A stretch of 64,000 nucleotides of DNA. Origin: Methylobacterium sp. C25. Its GTDB lineage: Bacteria > Pseudomonadota > Alphaproteobacteria > Rhizobiales > Beijerinckiaceae. The stretch is taken from assembly GCF_021352225.1 (NCBI RefSeq), contig NZ_JAAUVI010000001.1, positions 496,001 to 560,000 of the forward strand. Reading direction: 5' to 3'. The notes below the pieces were generated by a model. That model was given only the letters and a program-made list of their open reading frames with translations, was not told where the DNA came from and ran no database searches. Position 1 is the stretch's first letter, and the number at the start of each line of letters is the position of its first letter. The position numbers were made by a program, and so were the translations under genes. This document shows positions 17,542-26,273 of the stretch, piece by piece.

Positions 17542-18826
17542 ATGTGGGAGGGTGTCTTGGTAGGGCAGATCGCGATACCGGCCAGCGGCGCACTGCCGGC
17601 TGAGGCAGAGACGAGATCCATTGCGCGCGCGTCGAGCGGAATGATTGCTGCGCGGCTCGAACGGCTGCCGATGACGCCGTTTCAGCGCAACATCTTCCTC
17701 ATCATCGCGACTGCCTGGTTTTTCGATTCGATCGATCTCGGCTCGCTCACCTTCCTGCTCGGTTCGATCAAGACAGAGTTCGGCCTCACCACCGCCCAGG
17801 CGGGCCTGCTGTCGAGCATGAGCTTCGTCGGCATGTTCCTGGGCGCTGGCATTTCCGGAATGCTGGCGGATCGCTTTGGCCGGAAGATCGTCTTCCAGGT
17901 CAGCATGATCTTCTGGGGCCTGGGCAGCCTGTGGTGCGCCTTCGCCCACGACGCCACCACACTGGGTTACGCCCGACTGCTGCTCGGCTTCGGAATGGGC
18001 ATGGAGTTTCCCGTCGCCCTCGCGATCGTTTCGGAGTTCCTTCCGACGGCGAAACGCGGTCGCTACCTCGCGATCATGGAAGGCTTCTGGCCCCTTGGTT
18101 TCATCGCGGCTGGCTGCCTCTGCTACGTGCTGCTCTCTTACTTCGACTGGCGTGCCGTCTTCCTCGCCCAGGCCATCCCGGCGCTTTTCCTCTTCGTGAT
18201 CCGGTTCTACGTGCCTGAGTCGCCACGCTGGCTGGCCGATCGCGGTCAGCACGACGAGGCGAACAGAGTGATGAGCGGCATCGAAGCGAAGGTCGGCGCG
18301 CATCTCGCCGGCCGCTCGCTTCCCGAGCCGCAGCCCCTGCCCGAGCAGCCTCAGGGCGAACGGCGCTTCTCCTTTCTGGACGATCCTGATTTCGCTCGCG
18401 GGCGTCCCCGGCTTCATCACCTCGGCAATCCTGGTCGAGCGCTGGGGCCGCAAGCCGACCGCCGTGCTGATGCTGCTTGGGAGCGCCGTAGCCGCCTACC
18501 TCTACGGCCACTCGCCGAGCTTCGGCTGGCTGATCGCCTTCGGCTTGGTGATGCAGTTCTTCCTGTTCGGAATGTGGTCCGTTCTCTACGCCTACACGCC
18601 CGAGCTCTACCCGACCCGGGCACGGGCCACAGGCGCCGGCTGTGCCTCCGCCATCGGTCGCATCGGCTCCCTGATCGGCCCCTACGCCATCGGCATCATC
18701 CTACCGACCTTCGGCCATGGCGGCGTCTTCGCTCTCGGCGCCGGCTCGTTCGTGATCGCCGCGGCGAGCGTGGCTTTCCTCGGGATCGAGACGAAGGGTC
18801 AGGCGCTGGAAGCCATATCGAGCTGA
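17542..18826 (+). pseudogene. MFS transporter (aromatic acid/metabolite:H+ symporter type), broken by internal deletion and frameshift
   Basis: The first frame runs from the start at 17542 (a TTG at 17557 with GGAGG upstream is a better start) and encodes six membrane segments with the loop motif GMLADRFGRKIVF, then the central loop to about ERRFSF near 18372. From about 18385 the correct sequence continues in the next frame: WTILISLAGVPGFITSAILVERWGRK, then segments 9-12 up to the stop at 18826. The seventh membrane segment, normally present between the loop and that sequence, is absent in every frame, so bases were lost, not just one frame shifted. The original frame runs on to 18897 as nonsense, rich in Arg. 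The gene is likely non-functional. The family imports hydroxybenzoate, niacin and similar acids. Confidence 0.8.
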
Positions 18827-18885
18827 CGGGTCAGGGTGTGTGGCGCACCTCGCATCGATCGCGCAGCCGTAGGCGTTGCAATCTA

Positions 18886-18900
18886 ATATATCAGTGATAT
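18886..18900. promoter_or_regulatory. Candidate GntR operator before the hydroxylase operon
   Basis: ATATCA-G-TGATAT (18888-18900) is a perfect 6-bp inverted repeat with a single-base centre. It includes the 11-mer ATATATCAGTG shared with the gntR promoter region. It lies 30 bp upstream of the hydroxylase ATG, a position suited to repression. Confidence 0.55.
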
Positions 18901-18929
18901 TTTAAACGCCGACGAACGGAGGAGATGCC

Positions 18930-19721
18930 ATGGAACTCGCGGTCACCAAGATGAGCGAGCGGCAGCGCGCCTACCGGGCTAATTACCGCCAGCGGGTTGC
19001 CGGCTGGTACAACGGCGTCCTGCACATCGCGATCATCTACACGATCGGTCTGACGGCGCTTTACATCTACATCTCGAACCTCAAGGCGCCGAGTTGGGTC
19101 GAGTTGCTGACGGTCCCGGTCGTATTTCTGTTTTGCAACTTCTTCGAATGGTGGCTGCATCGCTACGTGATGCATCGCCCGTCGCAGAACCCGGTGGCGC
19201 GCGCCGTCTACAACCGCCACACGCTGCAGCATCATCAGTTCTTCACTGAGCACGAGATGCGTTTCGCCGATCACCGGGACTACCGGGTGACGTTCTTCCC
19301 GCCCTATGCGCTGGCGACTTTCACGCTGTTGTCGATTCCGGGCGCGATCGTCCTCGGCAATCTGTTCTCGGCCAATGTCGGCTGGCTGTTCATCACGACG
19401 ACGACCAGCATCTACATGATCTACGAGTTCATGCACTTCTGCTGCCACGTCGACGAAAACTGGTTCGTGCGGAACATGCCGTTCATCAACACGAACCGGC
19501 GGCATCACACAGCCCACCACGATCAGTCGATCATGATGGAGCGCAACATGAACCTCACCTTCCCGATCATGGATTGGCTGTTCGGAACGTCCGATCTCAA
19601 CCGCGGCCTGCTCGGGACGCTCCTGAACGGTTACGACACCCGCTTCGTGAAGACCGATATGCGCAAGACCGCCCGCACGCCCGGCGCGACGCCGTCGGGT
19701 GCGATGCAGCCGGCGGAGTGA
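18930..19721 (+). CDS. Fatty acid hydroxylase / sterol desaturase family membrane di-iron protein
   Basis: This 263-residue membrane protein has four hydrophobic segments and the histidine clusters of the family: HRYVMH (77-82), HTLQHHQFF (97 onward), HFCCHVDENW and RRHHTAHHD. These bind the di-iron centre that hydroxylates or desaturates a lipid-like substrate with O2. The first ATG is used; the leader has GGAGG 6-10 nt upstream. It heads an operon with two small membrane proteins and a DUF6166 protein, downstream of the broken transporter and under a putative GntR operator. The substrate is unknown; fatty acids, carotenoids and sterol-like lipids are the usual ones. Confidence 0.9.
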   Translation: MELAVTKMSERQRAYRANYRQRVAGWYNGVLHIAIIYTIGLTALYIYISNLKAPSWVELLTVPVVFLFCNFFEWWLHRYVMHRPSQNPVARAVYNRHTLQHHQFFTEHEMRFADHRDYRVTFFPPYALATFTLLSIPGAIVLGNLFSANVGWLFITTTTSIYMIYEFMHFCCHVDENWFVRNMPFINTNRRHHTAHHDQSIMMERNMNLTFPIMDWLFGTSDLNRGLLGTLLNGYDTRFVKTDMRKTARTPGATPSGAMQPAE

Positions 19722-19728
19722 GCCCGCC

Positions 19729-20118
19729 ATGAGCATGATCGAACCGAATGTGTCGGCGCTCGCCTGGTTCGCCCTGTTCGCGGGCGTCGCTAGCACGGGC
19801 TTCTACGTCCTGACTGGCGTGTTTCCGCTGGAGACGCGCCCGGACTTGAGGGGCCGTCCGCTTGGCCTCGCGCTGGTCGTCGCCAACGTGGTCCTGCTGC
19901 TCGCCCTGATCGGCGGCAGCCTCGCCTACGGCGCTGCGGAGCTGCGCTGGACGAGCCTCGTCATCGTCAGCGGTCTCGCGGTTCTGTTCGCACCGGGGTT
20001 GTTCAACATCTGGCCGCAAGGCTGGCGCGACGGGGTCGCCGGGCTCGTCATCGTCCTCACGGGGATCAGCATTTCGGTCGGCCTGCTGCAACATGTCGGT
20101 GCGGTCTTCAGCCTGTAA
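19729..20118 (+). CDS. Four-helix integral membrane protein of unknown function
   Basis: This 129-residue protein is predicted by eye to contain four membrane segments (ALAWFALFAGVASTGFYVL, LALVVANVVLLLALIGGSLAYG, SLVIVSGLAVLFAPGLF, AGLVIVLTGISISVGLLQ), with almost no hydrophilic loop. I do not recognise the family. It starts 7 bp after the hydroxylase stop, so it is in the same operon. It may be a membrane partner, for example an electron-transfer or scaffold subunit, but no haem- or metal-binding motif is visible. The ATG at 19729 is used; a second ATG two codons later is possible. Confidence 0.8.
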   Translation: MSMIEPNVSALAWFALFAGVASTGFYVLTGVFPLETRPDLRGRPLGLALVVANVVLLLALIGGSLAYGAAELRWTSLVIVSGLAVLFAPGLFNIWPQGWRDGVAGLVIVLTGISISVGLLQHVGAVFSL

Positions 20119-20133
20119 TCCAGGAGCGATCCC

Positions 20134-20352
20134 ATGCCGTTTCGTATCAAGTTCGGTCTGTCCGTCGCCGTAGCCTTGGCTGCGCTCGGAGGCTGGTTCT
20201 ACATGCGCTACCTAGGTCAGAGCGGCCCGCAATGGGCTGTCGCCTTCCTCGGTCCGTTCATGGTCGTGAGCCTATGGATCTTCCCGGAGGTCATGCGCAC
20301 CCGCTCCGAGGGCCGTACGCCGCGCCATCAACTGAGGGATGCGCGTCCATGA
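20134..20352 (+). CDS. Small two-helix membrane protein
   Basis: This 72-residue protein has two hydrophobic stretches (IKFGLSVAVALAALGGWFYM and WAVAFLGPFMVVSLWIFPEV) and a basic C-terminal tail. AGGAGCG lies upstream of its ATG. It is 15 bp downstream of the four-helix protein, and its stop overlaps the next start by 4 nt (ATGA), a good sign that it is real and translated. I do not recognise it. Confidence 0.75.
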   Translation: MPFRIKFGLSVAVALAALGGWFYMRYLGQSGPQWAVAFLGPFMVVSLWIFPEVMRTRSEGRTPRHQLRDARP

Positions 20353-20645
20353 GCAGGATCTATCTGGGCGACCGCACCATCGACGGCATCGTCCTGACCG
20401 TCGATGGTGAGCCGCTCGATGACCACGCTGGAACGCGCTGCTACTCGCGCAACGGGTTCGAATGGAGCTACGAGGGCCCGGAGCCGTCCCAGCTGGCCTA
20501 TGCGATGCTCGTCGAGCACCTCGGCGATCCTGCTCAGGCGGAGCGGCTGCAGGAGCCCTTCATGCGCAACGTCGTGGCGAATTTCCAGAACGAGTGGGAG
20601 ATGAGCTCGGCGGACATCGACCGGGTTCTCCAGAACCTCCGCTAG
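20349..20645 (+). CDS. DUF6166 domain protein
   Basis: This 98-residue protein begins MSRIYLGDRTIDGIVLTVDGEPLD, contains NGFEWSYEGPEPSQLAYAMLVEHLGD and ends WEMSSADIDRVLQNLR. This pattern matches small proteins annotated DUF6166, which are often scattered near genomic islands. It overlaps the previous gene by ATGA and ends the hydroxylase operon, 36 bp before the convergent HPP gene. No catalytic motif is obvious. Function unknown. Confidence 0.8.
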   Translation: MSRIYLGDRTIDGIVLTVDGEPLDDHAGTRCYSRNGFEWSYEGPEPSQLAYAMLVEHLGDPAQAERLQEPFMRNVVANFQNEWEMSSADIDRVLQNLR

Positions 20646-20681
20646 GCGCTTCTCCGAGCGATCGAGCCGAAGCCGACATCA

Positions 20682-21821
20682 TCAGGCAGCAACTGGTTGG
20701 GAACGACCAGCAATGGGTTGCAACGTGGCATGACGAGCCAGCGTGGCGAGAAGATCCGTTTGCGTGATGACGCCAATGATCATCCGGTCGGCCGAAACGA
20801 TGACAATCGCATGGGTCCGACCATCCGTGAGCGTCTGAACCAAGCCGACAGCCGGGTCGTCCTTGGCCGCGACCTTCGCCTCTTGGACCACATCGGCAAC
20901 CTGCACGGCGGCCTTCTTCGCGAGTTCGCGAAGGCCGACCGTTCCCAGCAGTCTGCCGCCTTCGTCGACAACGGGAAGCGTCCTGATGTTGTGGTCGAGA
21001 AGCAGTGCCGTTGCCTGCTCGATCGTCCCGCTCCCTGTGATCGTAATGACGTCGCGGGACATGACGTCTTCGCAAGTGAGTTCGCGATGGGTGTGTACGA
21101 GGGCCTGTAACTCGACCTGGTGGAGGAGACGGTCGAGATCGGCTCGATTGATATCCAGTGTCTCGTTCATCACCGTCAGAGCCGCATCGACATCCTCGGC
21201 CCTGAAACCGACGCGCAAGCCAGCAGGAAGATCAGCCGTCCCATGTGTGTTGACCGGTGGTTTGACCGGCACGTGCGGATAGCTCCGCCCCGAAAGCTTG
21301 TGAAAGACGACACCCAAGGTGACCAGGATCACCGAATTGATGCACACCGGAAACAAGGGGAACAAGAAACCAGCCGACGTCACAGCGTGACCGCCGATCA
21401 GAGCCGTCAACGCGGCCGCGCCACCCGGCGGGTGAAGCGAGCGCGTAAACGACATAGCCGCGATCGCGAGTGAAACGCCGACGCCGATCGCCATGATCGG
21501 ATCCGGAACGAACCGGGCGGCGAGAACGCCCATGAGCGCGGAAATCGTGTTCCCCCCGATGATCGACCAGGGTTGGGCGAGTGGGCTTGCAGGCACCGCG
21601 AAAAGGAGCACCGCCGAAGCGCCCATCGGTGCAACGATCAGGGGGATGTGTGGCCCTTCGCCGAAGAACCAGCCGCAGATGAGACCCGTCAGGGCAATGC
21701 CGATGAGGGCGCCGAGACAGGCGATAAGGCGCTCCCTGAGCGTGGCTCCGGCGAGGATCGGCCTGAAGATCTGAAAGCCGAAGAGTTTCGCTCCTGGTGT
21801 CGATACCTTGGGATCGGCCAT
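20682..21821 (-). CDS. HPP-family membrane protein with tandem CBS domains
   Basis: This 379-residue protein has about four to five membrane segments in residues 20-170 containing HIPLIVAPMGASAVLLFAVPASPLAQPWSIIGGN and LHPPGGAAALTALIGG, the HPP signature. The cytoplasmic part has two CBS motifs from ~250 (CEDVMSRDVITITGSGTIEQATALLLDHNIRTLPVVDEGGRLLG and AIVIVSADRMIIGVITQTDLLATL), which usually bind adenine nucleotides. Members of this family have been linked to nitrite transport in chloroplasts and cyanobacteria, but the function here is not known. The ATG at 21821 follows the long arginine-rich shadow of the leader. It is convergent with the DUF6166 gene. Confidence 0.9.
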   Translation of the reverse strand: MADPKVSTPGAKLFGFQIFRPILAGATLRERLIACLGALIGIALTGLICGWFFGEGPHIPLIVAPMGASAVLLFAVPASPLAQPWSIIGGNTISALMGVLAARFVPDPIMAIGVGVSLAIAAMSFTRSLHPPGGAAALTALIGGHAVTSAGFLFPLFPVCINSVILVTLGVVFHKLSGRSYPHVPVKPPVNTHGTADLPAGLRVGFRAEDVDAALTVMNETLDINRADLDRLLHQVELQALVHTHRELTCEDVMSRDVITITGSGTIEQATALLLDHNIRTLPVVDEGGRLLGTVGLRELAKKAAVQVADVVQEAKVAAKDDPAVGLVQTLTDGRTHAIVIVSADRMIIGVITQTDLLATLARHATLQPIAGRSQPVAA

Positions 21822-22271
21822 TCGCTGTCTTCCTCGACGCACGCGGGGAGCTTCGGAAGCGAGGCCACGCAAGCGGGCCAAGCCTCCATCGAAGCGCCGG
21901 GCTGAGCGTAGCAGTGGCCACGCTTCGGCAATGAGCGGTCTAAACGCAGAGCGGATTTGCACATTGCGCGTGCAAAGCCGCTCAGGATTGCAGCATTACC
22001 GGTTCAAATGAGCCGGCGCAATAAAGGTATATCGTGTTTGGTATACCAAATGCCCATCAAATGGGCATCGAAAGGCTCTGCATCGAGGCGAGGAGAGGTG
22101 CCTCGACCCGCGTGAGGTGCACACGCCGATGGCATTCCTGACGACAGCGCGCAGTGCGGCCGCCACCACCAAGGAAGTCCGCTCAGTCGGGGAGTGGCAC
22201 GCAAGTTGCCCCGTCTATTCGTGTTCAGGGGCTGTCGAGTGAGAGCGCTCGATCCGATTGAGGTCGCATCG
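21822..22271. other. 450-bp gene-free region
   Basis: No open frame with coding character is visible on either strand. Features seen are a perfect inverted repeat at 22051-22067 and a locally AT-rich segment (22015-22060) with ggtatatc...ggtatacc, a further imperfect repeat. It carries the upstream regions of the HPP gene and of the small membrane protein at 22272. Confidence 0.6.
22051..22067. repeat. Inverted repeat TGCCCAT-caa-ATGGGCA
   Basis: Perfect 7-bp arms with a 3-nt spacer in an AT-richer stretch, about 205 bp upstream of the small membrane protein gene. Its symmetry suits a dimeric regulator. A second imperfect repeat ggtatatcg...ggtatacc lies immediately before it. Function not known. 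Confidence 0.5.
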
Positions 22272-22646
22272 ATGACACAAGGACTTACACCGGACGAAGG
22301 CAAGCCCAACAAAGATCTCAACGGTTTCGCAAAACTACTGCATTCGCTTGCCAATCACATGCTTCTCATTTCAGGATGTTATTTGGTTGCAATCGTTGCC
22401 GCGCAATTGATGATTTACAACCGGGATGGCCAGTGGATCGGCGCTATTCGGCCGCTTTACGCGAAAATCATAGATTCCAACGTCGCGGCGATCTCGGCGG
22501 ATTCGGGTGTGCTCTCTTACATGTTGGATAGTGTGAACACGCTGTTTCTCGCTGGCGGGACGATGCTCGTGTTCGGTGGCATTAAACTCGCGCTCGGACA
22601 TCGTATTCCGCCTAAAGACGTCTCGATGGAGCCTTTGATTGCATGA
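22272..22646 (+). CDS. Small two-helix membrane protein of unknown function
   Basis: This 124-residue protein has two hydrophobic segments (LANHMLLISGCYLVAIVAAQLMIY and TLFLAGGTMLVFGGIKLALG), with hydrophilic ends and a conserved-looking central part DSNVAAISADSGVLSYMLDS. The ATG at 22272 has GAGG 9 nt upstream; upstream codons read as arginine-rich. Codon use here is less GC-rich than nearby (aaacta, ttggttgcaatcg), hinting at a recent arrival. I do not recognise the family. Confidence 0.65.
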   Translation: MTQGLTPDEGKPNKDLNGFAKLLHSLANHMLLISGCYLVAIVAAQLMIYNRDGQWIGAIRPLYAKIIDSNVAAISADSGVLSYMLDSVNTLFLAGGTMLVFGGIKLALGHRIPPKDVSMEPLIA

Positions 22647-22810
22647 CCTGTGATCAGGCTCGTCGTTGGGCCTGACCAGCGTATCGTTTTTCCAGGCGGC
22701 CAACTCCGGTTGCCTTCATCTCAAAAGCTGACGTTCCGCATTCGGCCACTCTCAGCGAGCGAAAACCCAATCTGGGTCTGCTTTCGGGCAGCATGCGCCG
22801 CCGCTTCTCA

Positions 22811-23017
22811 TCAGCTGGCCGCCGCCGCCGTGGCTGCAGCCTTTGCGTTCGACGATGCGGAGTAGGATTCAAGCAACCTGATCGCCGCCGCAAGCTCACC
22901 CATGGCGTCCCGAGCGACGATGATGCCGTGTCGCTCGTACACAGCCCTCAAGGCTTCCTCGGCGAAAGTCGCTGCGTAGATCAATTTGGCCAGATCATCT
23001 TGAGACACGTCCGCCAT
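22811..23017 (-). CDS. Small hypothetical protein (68 aa)
   Basis: The predicted sequence MADVSQDDLAKLIYAATFAEEALRAV is helix-rich and soluble, ending in an Ala/Ser-rich tail. A GGGGA site sits 6-7 nt upstream of the ATG at 23017. It has no recognised motif. Codon and residue choice are compatible with a real gene, but without comparison the call is moderate. Confidence 0.5.
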   Translation of the reverse strand: MADVSQDDLAKLIYAATFAEEALRAVYERHGIIVARDAMGELAAAIRLLESYSASSNAKAAATAAAAS

Positions 23018-23244
23018 CGATCATCCCCGTGTCGCCGCACGCCCGGGCTTTAGCATAGCCTTCGCCGTTTGACCTGCTTCTCAATGTCCCGGTGTCACAG
23101 GTCGACAAGCGCCGCCCGATGCGCAGATCGGACGGCGAGGATCGAGGGACGAGAGCCTTTCCGGCACGTCGCCGGTCATCCGGAGTGAGGGAACGTCGTC
23201 ACGCCGATACCGCTTGCTTGCAGCGGCTGTTCGGCTTGCTCGAG
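23018..23244. other. Gap downstream of moaD where moaE would be expected
   Basis: No convincing gene lies in these 227 bp on either strand. In many alphaproteobacteria moaE follows moaD directly; here it does not, and no moaE remnant could be read. Confidence 0.55.
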
Positions 23245-23496
23245 TCAGCCGCCGGTCATCGGTGGGAAGAACGCGATCTCTCGAGCCCCGTGGATCGGGC
23301 TGTCGGTGCGGGCATGGACCCGATCGATGGCCGCGCGCACCACACCCTCGTTCTCGAAGGCGTAGGCATATTCCTCGCCGCGGCCCTTCAGCCACGCGAC
23401 GAGGTCAGCGACCGTTCTGGTGTCGGAAGGAGGCGTAACGGTTTCCTCGGCCTTGCCGATCCGTTCGCGCACCCACGCGAAATACACGAGCTTCAT
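23245..23496 (-). CDS. moaD: Molybdopterin synthase sulfur-carrier subunit
   Basis: This 83-residue MoaD begins MKLVYFAWVRERIGKAEE and ends in the essential ...FFPPMTGG, whose C-terminal diglycine is thiocarboxylated and donates sulfur to precursor Z with MoaE. The ATG at 23496 was chosen over the GTG at 23517 because the latter overlaps the pgsA stop and family members begin at MKLVYFAW. It lies 17 bp downstream of pgsA in a uvrC-pgsA-moaD run typical of rhizobial-type genomes. The partner moaE is not adjacent. Confidence 0.92.
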   Translation of the reverse strand: MKLVYFAWVRERIGKAEETVTPPSDTRTVADLVAWLKGRGEEYAYAFENEGVVRAAIDRVHARTDSPIHGAREIAFFPPMTGG

Positions 23497-23513
23497 GACG
23501 GTCCCGACCAAAC

Positions 23514-24164
23514 TCAAGGCTCGTCGATGACGTGCCGGATCCCCGCTCTCATGTAGTCCCAGCCGGTATAGAGCGTGAGGGCTGCGGCGATCCAGAGCAG
23601 GACAAGGCCGATGGTGACCGTGCCGGGCAGGATCGTCTCACCGGCAGGCCCAGCCACCAGGAAGCCGAGCGCCATGATCTGTAGCGTCGTCTTGTACTTT
23701 GCGACCTTGCTGACCGGCACGCCTACCTTCAGCTCCGCGAGATATTCGCGCAGGCCCGACACCAGTACTTCGCGGCACAGAATGACAATGGCGGCCCAGA
23801 CCGACACGCCGCCAATCGTGTGATCGGCCACCAGCATCAGGAGGCAGGCGGCCACCAAGAGCTTGTCGGCAATCGGGTCGAGCATGCGGCCGAGCGCAGA
23901 CGTTTGCGCGTAGGTGCGGGCGACGTAACCGTCGAGATAATCGGTGATGCCGGCAGCGATGAAGACGCCGAGGGCCGCGAAGCGGGCCGAATGTTCTTCC
24001 GGCCAGAACAGCAGTGCCACAAGCACCGGGACCGCGACGAGGCGGCCGTAGGTCAGGCAGTTCGCCAGCGTCCAAGCCTGCGAGCGCCTCTGAGGAAAGA
24101 CCACGTTCATCGGCGCGGTGAAATCACGCGCCTGCGAGGGCGTCAACCGCGGCGTTTGAGACAT
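23514..24164 (-). CDS. pgsA: CDP-diacylglycerol--glycerol-3-phosphate 3-phosphatidyltransferase
   Basis: This 216-residue membrane enzyme has the CDP-alcohol phosphotransferase motif: DYLDGYVARTYAQTSALGRMLDPIADKLL (D-x2-DG-x2-AR-x8-G-x3-D-x3-D), plus four to five hydrophobic segments. It makes phosphatidylglycerol phosphate, the precursor of phosphatidylglycerol and cardiolipin. The start ATG at 24164 lies 4 bp after the uvrC stop; an in-frame upstream start would overlap uvrC. It is followed by moaD at 17 bp. Confidence 0.95.
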   Translation of the reverse strand: MSQTPRLTPSQARDFTAPMNVVFPQRRSQAWTLANCLTYGRLVAVPVLVALLFWPEEHSARFAALGVFIAAGITDYLDGYVARTYAQTSALGRMLDPIADKLLVAACLLMLVADHTIGGVSVWAAIVILCREVLVSGLREYLAELKVGVPVSKVAKYKTTLQIMALGFLVAGPAGETILPGTVTIGLVLLWIAAALTLYTGWDYMRAGIRHVIDEP

Positions 24165-24168
24165 GGGC

Positions 24169-26220
24169 TCAGGCATTTGCATGGAAGAAGTCGTAGACCG
24201 CCCTTGCCGTGGCCGCATTCACACCCGGTGCCTGGGCAAGATCCTCCAGCGCGGCGCGCTGGATCGCCTTCACGGTCCCGAAATGGTGGAGCAGCGCGCG
24301 CTTGCGCGTCGGCCCGATGCCGGCAATTTCGTCGAGCGGGTTGCGGACCAGCTCGCGCTTGCGCTTGGCCCGGTGCGTGCCGATGGCGAAACGGTGGGCC
24401 TCGTCTCGCAGGCGCTGCACGAAATAGAGCGTCGGATCCCGGGGCGGCAGCTTGAAGGGCGCCTTCCCTGGAATGAAGAAGGTCTCGCGGCCGGCATCGC
24501 GGTCGCGCCCCTTGGCGATACCCGCCAGCGCGACGTCGGTGACGCCGACCTCCTCCAGCGTCGAGCGGGCAGCCTCCAACTGGCCCTTGCCGCCGTCGAT
24601 TAGGACGAGGTCGGGCCAAGCCGGAAACACATCGCCGTCGGCATCCGGTTCTGCAACGGGCTCCGGCGCCCCATCCTCCGCGGCGGTGGCCACTTCCCTG
24701 GACGTGCGAGGCGCCTCCTTGACCAGCCGCTTGAAGCGCCGGTGCAGAACCTCGCGCATCATGCCGAAATCGTCGCCTGGGGTCAGCTCCTCCGATTTGA
24801 TCGTGAAGGTGCGGTAGTGCGTCTTCATGAAGCCGGTCGGCCCGGCGACGATCATCGCGCCGACCGCATTCGTGCCCGAGATGTGAGAATTGTCGTAGAC
24901 CTCGATCCGTCGCGGCGGCGTCGCGAGGCCGAACGCCTGGCCGAGGGCTGCAAGTAGCTTGCCCTGAGAGGCCGTGTCCGCGAGACGACGGCCGAGGGCC
25001 TCCTTCGCGTTGCGCTGCGCGTACTCGACCAACGCCTTGCGCTCGCCGCGCTGAGGCTGGTGGATCTCAACACGATACTCGACACGGCTCGACAGGGCGG
25101 CGGCGACAAGCTCCGCATCCTCGATGGCATGACTGACCAGGACCGCCCGCGGGGCCGGCTTGTCGTCGTAGAACTGGCTGATGAACGAGGCGAGCACCTC
25201 GTCCGGGCTCATGCTCTTGTCGGCCTTGGGGAAGTAGGCGCGGTTGCCCCAGTTCTGGTGGTTCCGGAAGAAGAACACCTCGATGCAGAACTGACCGGCC
25301 TGCTCGTCGAGGGCGAAGACATCGGCTTCCTCGACGCCCTGGGTGTTCACACCCTGCGTGCCCTGGATTGTCGAGAGCGCGGCGATCCGATCGCGGAATC
25401 GCGCGGCGCGCTCGAACTCCATGGCATCCGAGGCCTCCTGCATCGACTCGCGCATCCGGTCCTTTACGGCGTTGGACTTGCCGGACAGGAAGGCCTTCGC
25501 GTTCTCGGCGAGACCGGCATAGTCCGCCTCCGAGATCTCTCCGGTGCAGGGGCCGGAGCAGCGCTTGATCTGGAAAAGCAGGCAGGGCCGGCTGCGGTTC
25601 TCGTAGTAGCTGTCCGAGCAGGTGCGCAGCAGGAAGGCGCGCTGCAGCGCGTTCACCGTGCGGTTGACCGCCCAGACGCTGGCAAAGGGTCCATAATAGT
25701 TGCCCTTCCGACGCCGTGCGCCACGGTGCTTGACGATCTGAGGGGCCGGCCCGTCGGCGGTGAGCAGGATGTAGGGGAACGACTTGTCGTCCCGCATCAG
25801 CACGTTGAAGCGGGGCTTGAGCTGCTTGATGAGGTTGGCCTCGAGCAGCAGCGCTTCGGTCTCGGTGGCGGTAGTGACGAATTCCATCGCCGCCGTCTGC
25901 GAGATCATGCGGGCGATGCGATTTGAATGGGCTTGGCCGCGGGCATAGGAGCCGACGCGCGCCTTCAGGTTCTTGGCCTTGCCGACGTAGAGGACGTCGC
26001 CCTTGTGATCGAACATCCGGTAGACGCCGGGCGAGCCCGGCAATGTCGACCAGAAGCGCTTGATCACCTCGGTGCCGGCGGCGACTGCGCCGGGCTCGAA
26101 ATCGAAGTCGATCTCGGCCGCATCGTCGAGGGCGGGAGCCTCCGGCTCGTCGTCCTCGGGGGCGTCGAACCCATCGGGGGGAACGTCGCCTTGGTTCGAT
26201 CGGGGTCCGGGGCGGCTCAT
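24169..26220 (-). CDS. uvrC: Excinuclease ABC subunit C
   Basis: This 683-residue protein has an N-terminal ~45-residue acidic extension, a GIY-YIG nuclease at ~58-140 ([31 protein letters not shown]), the cysteine segment [13 protein letters not shown], a UVR motif at ~265-300 ([21 protein letters not shown]), the RNase H-like C-nuclease ([31 protein letters not shown]) and a C-terminal helix-hairpin-helix ([20 protein letters not shown]). It makes both incisions in nucleotide excision repair with UvrA and UvrB. It heads the uvrC-pgsA-moaD operon; cheZ lies 53 bp upstream. Confidence 0.97.
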   Translation of the reverse strand: MSRPGPRSNQGDVPPDGFDAPEDDEPEAPALDDAAEIDFDFEPGAVAAGTEVIKRFWSTLPGSPGVYRMFDHKGDVLYVGKAKNLKARVGSYARGQAHSNRIARMISQTAAMEFVTTATETEALLLEANLIKQLKPRFNVLMRDDKSFPYILLTADGPAPQIVKHRGARRRKGNYYGPFASVWAVNRTVNALQRAFLLRTCSDSYYENRSRPCLLFQIKRCSGPCTGEISEADYAGLAENAKAFLSGKSNAVKDRMRESMQEASDAMEFERAARFRDRIAALSTIQGTQGVNTQGVEEADVFALDEQAGQFCIEVFFFRNHQNWGNRAYFPKADKSMSPDEVLASFISQFYDDKPAPRAVLVSHAIEDAELVAAALSSRVEYRVEIHQPQRGERKALVEYAQRNAKEALGRRLADTASQGKLLAALGQAFGLATPPRRIEVYDNSHISGTNAVGAMIVAGPTGFMKTHYRTFTIKSEELTPGDDFGMMREVLHRRFKRLVKEAPRTSREVATAAEDGAPEPVAEPDADGDVFPAWPDLVLIDGGKGQLEAARSTLEEVGVTDVALAGIAKGRDRDAGRETFFIPGKAPFKLPPRDPTLYFVQRLRDEAHRFAIGTHRAKRKRELVRNPLDEIAGIGPTRKRALLHHFGTVKAIQRAALEDLAQAPGVNAATARAVYDFFHANA

Positions 26221-26273
26221 GGCCCCGATGTAAGGCCCGGCGATTCCGCTTGGAAGGGCCGGCGGCGTGCGCC

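Noticed and set aside
22650..22865. Small plus-strand open frame (71 aa)
   Set aside because: Overlaps the minus-strand hypothetical gene at its end, has no ribosome site, and its Ala-rich tail looks like antisense sequence.
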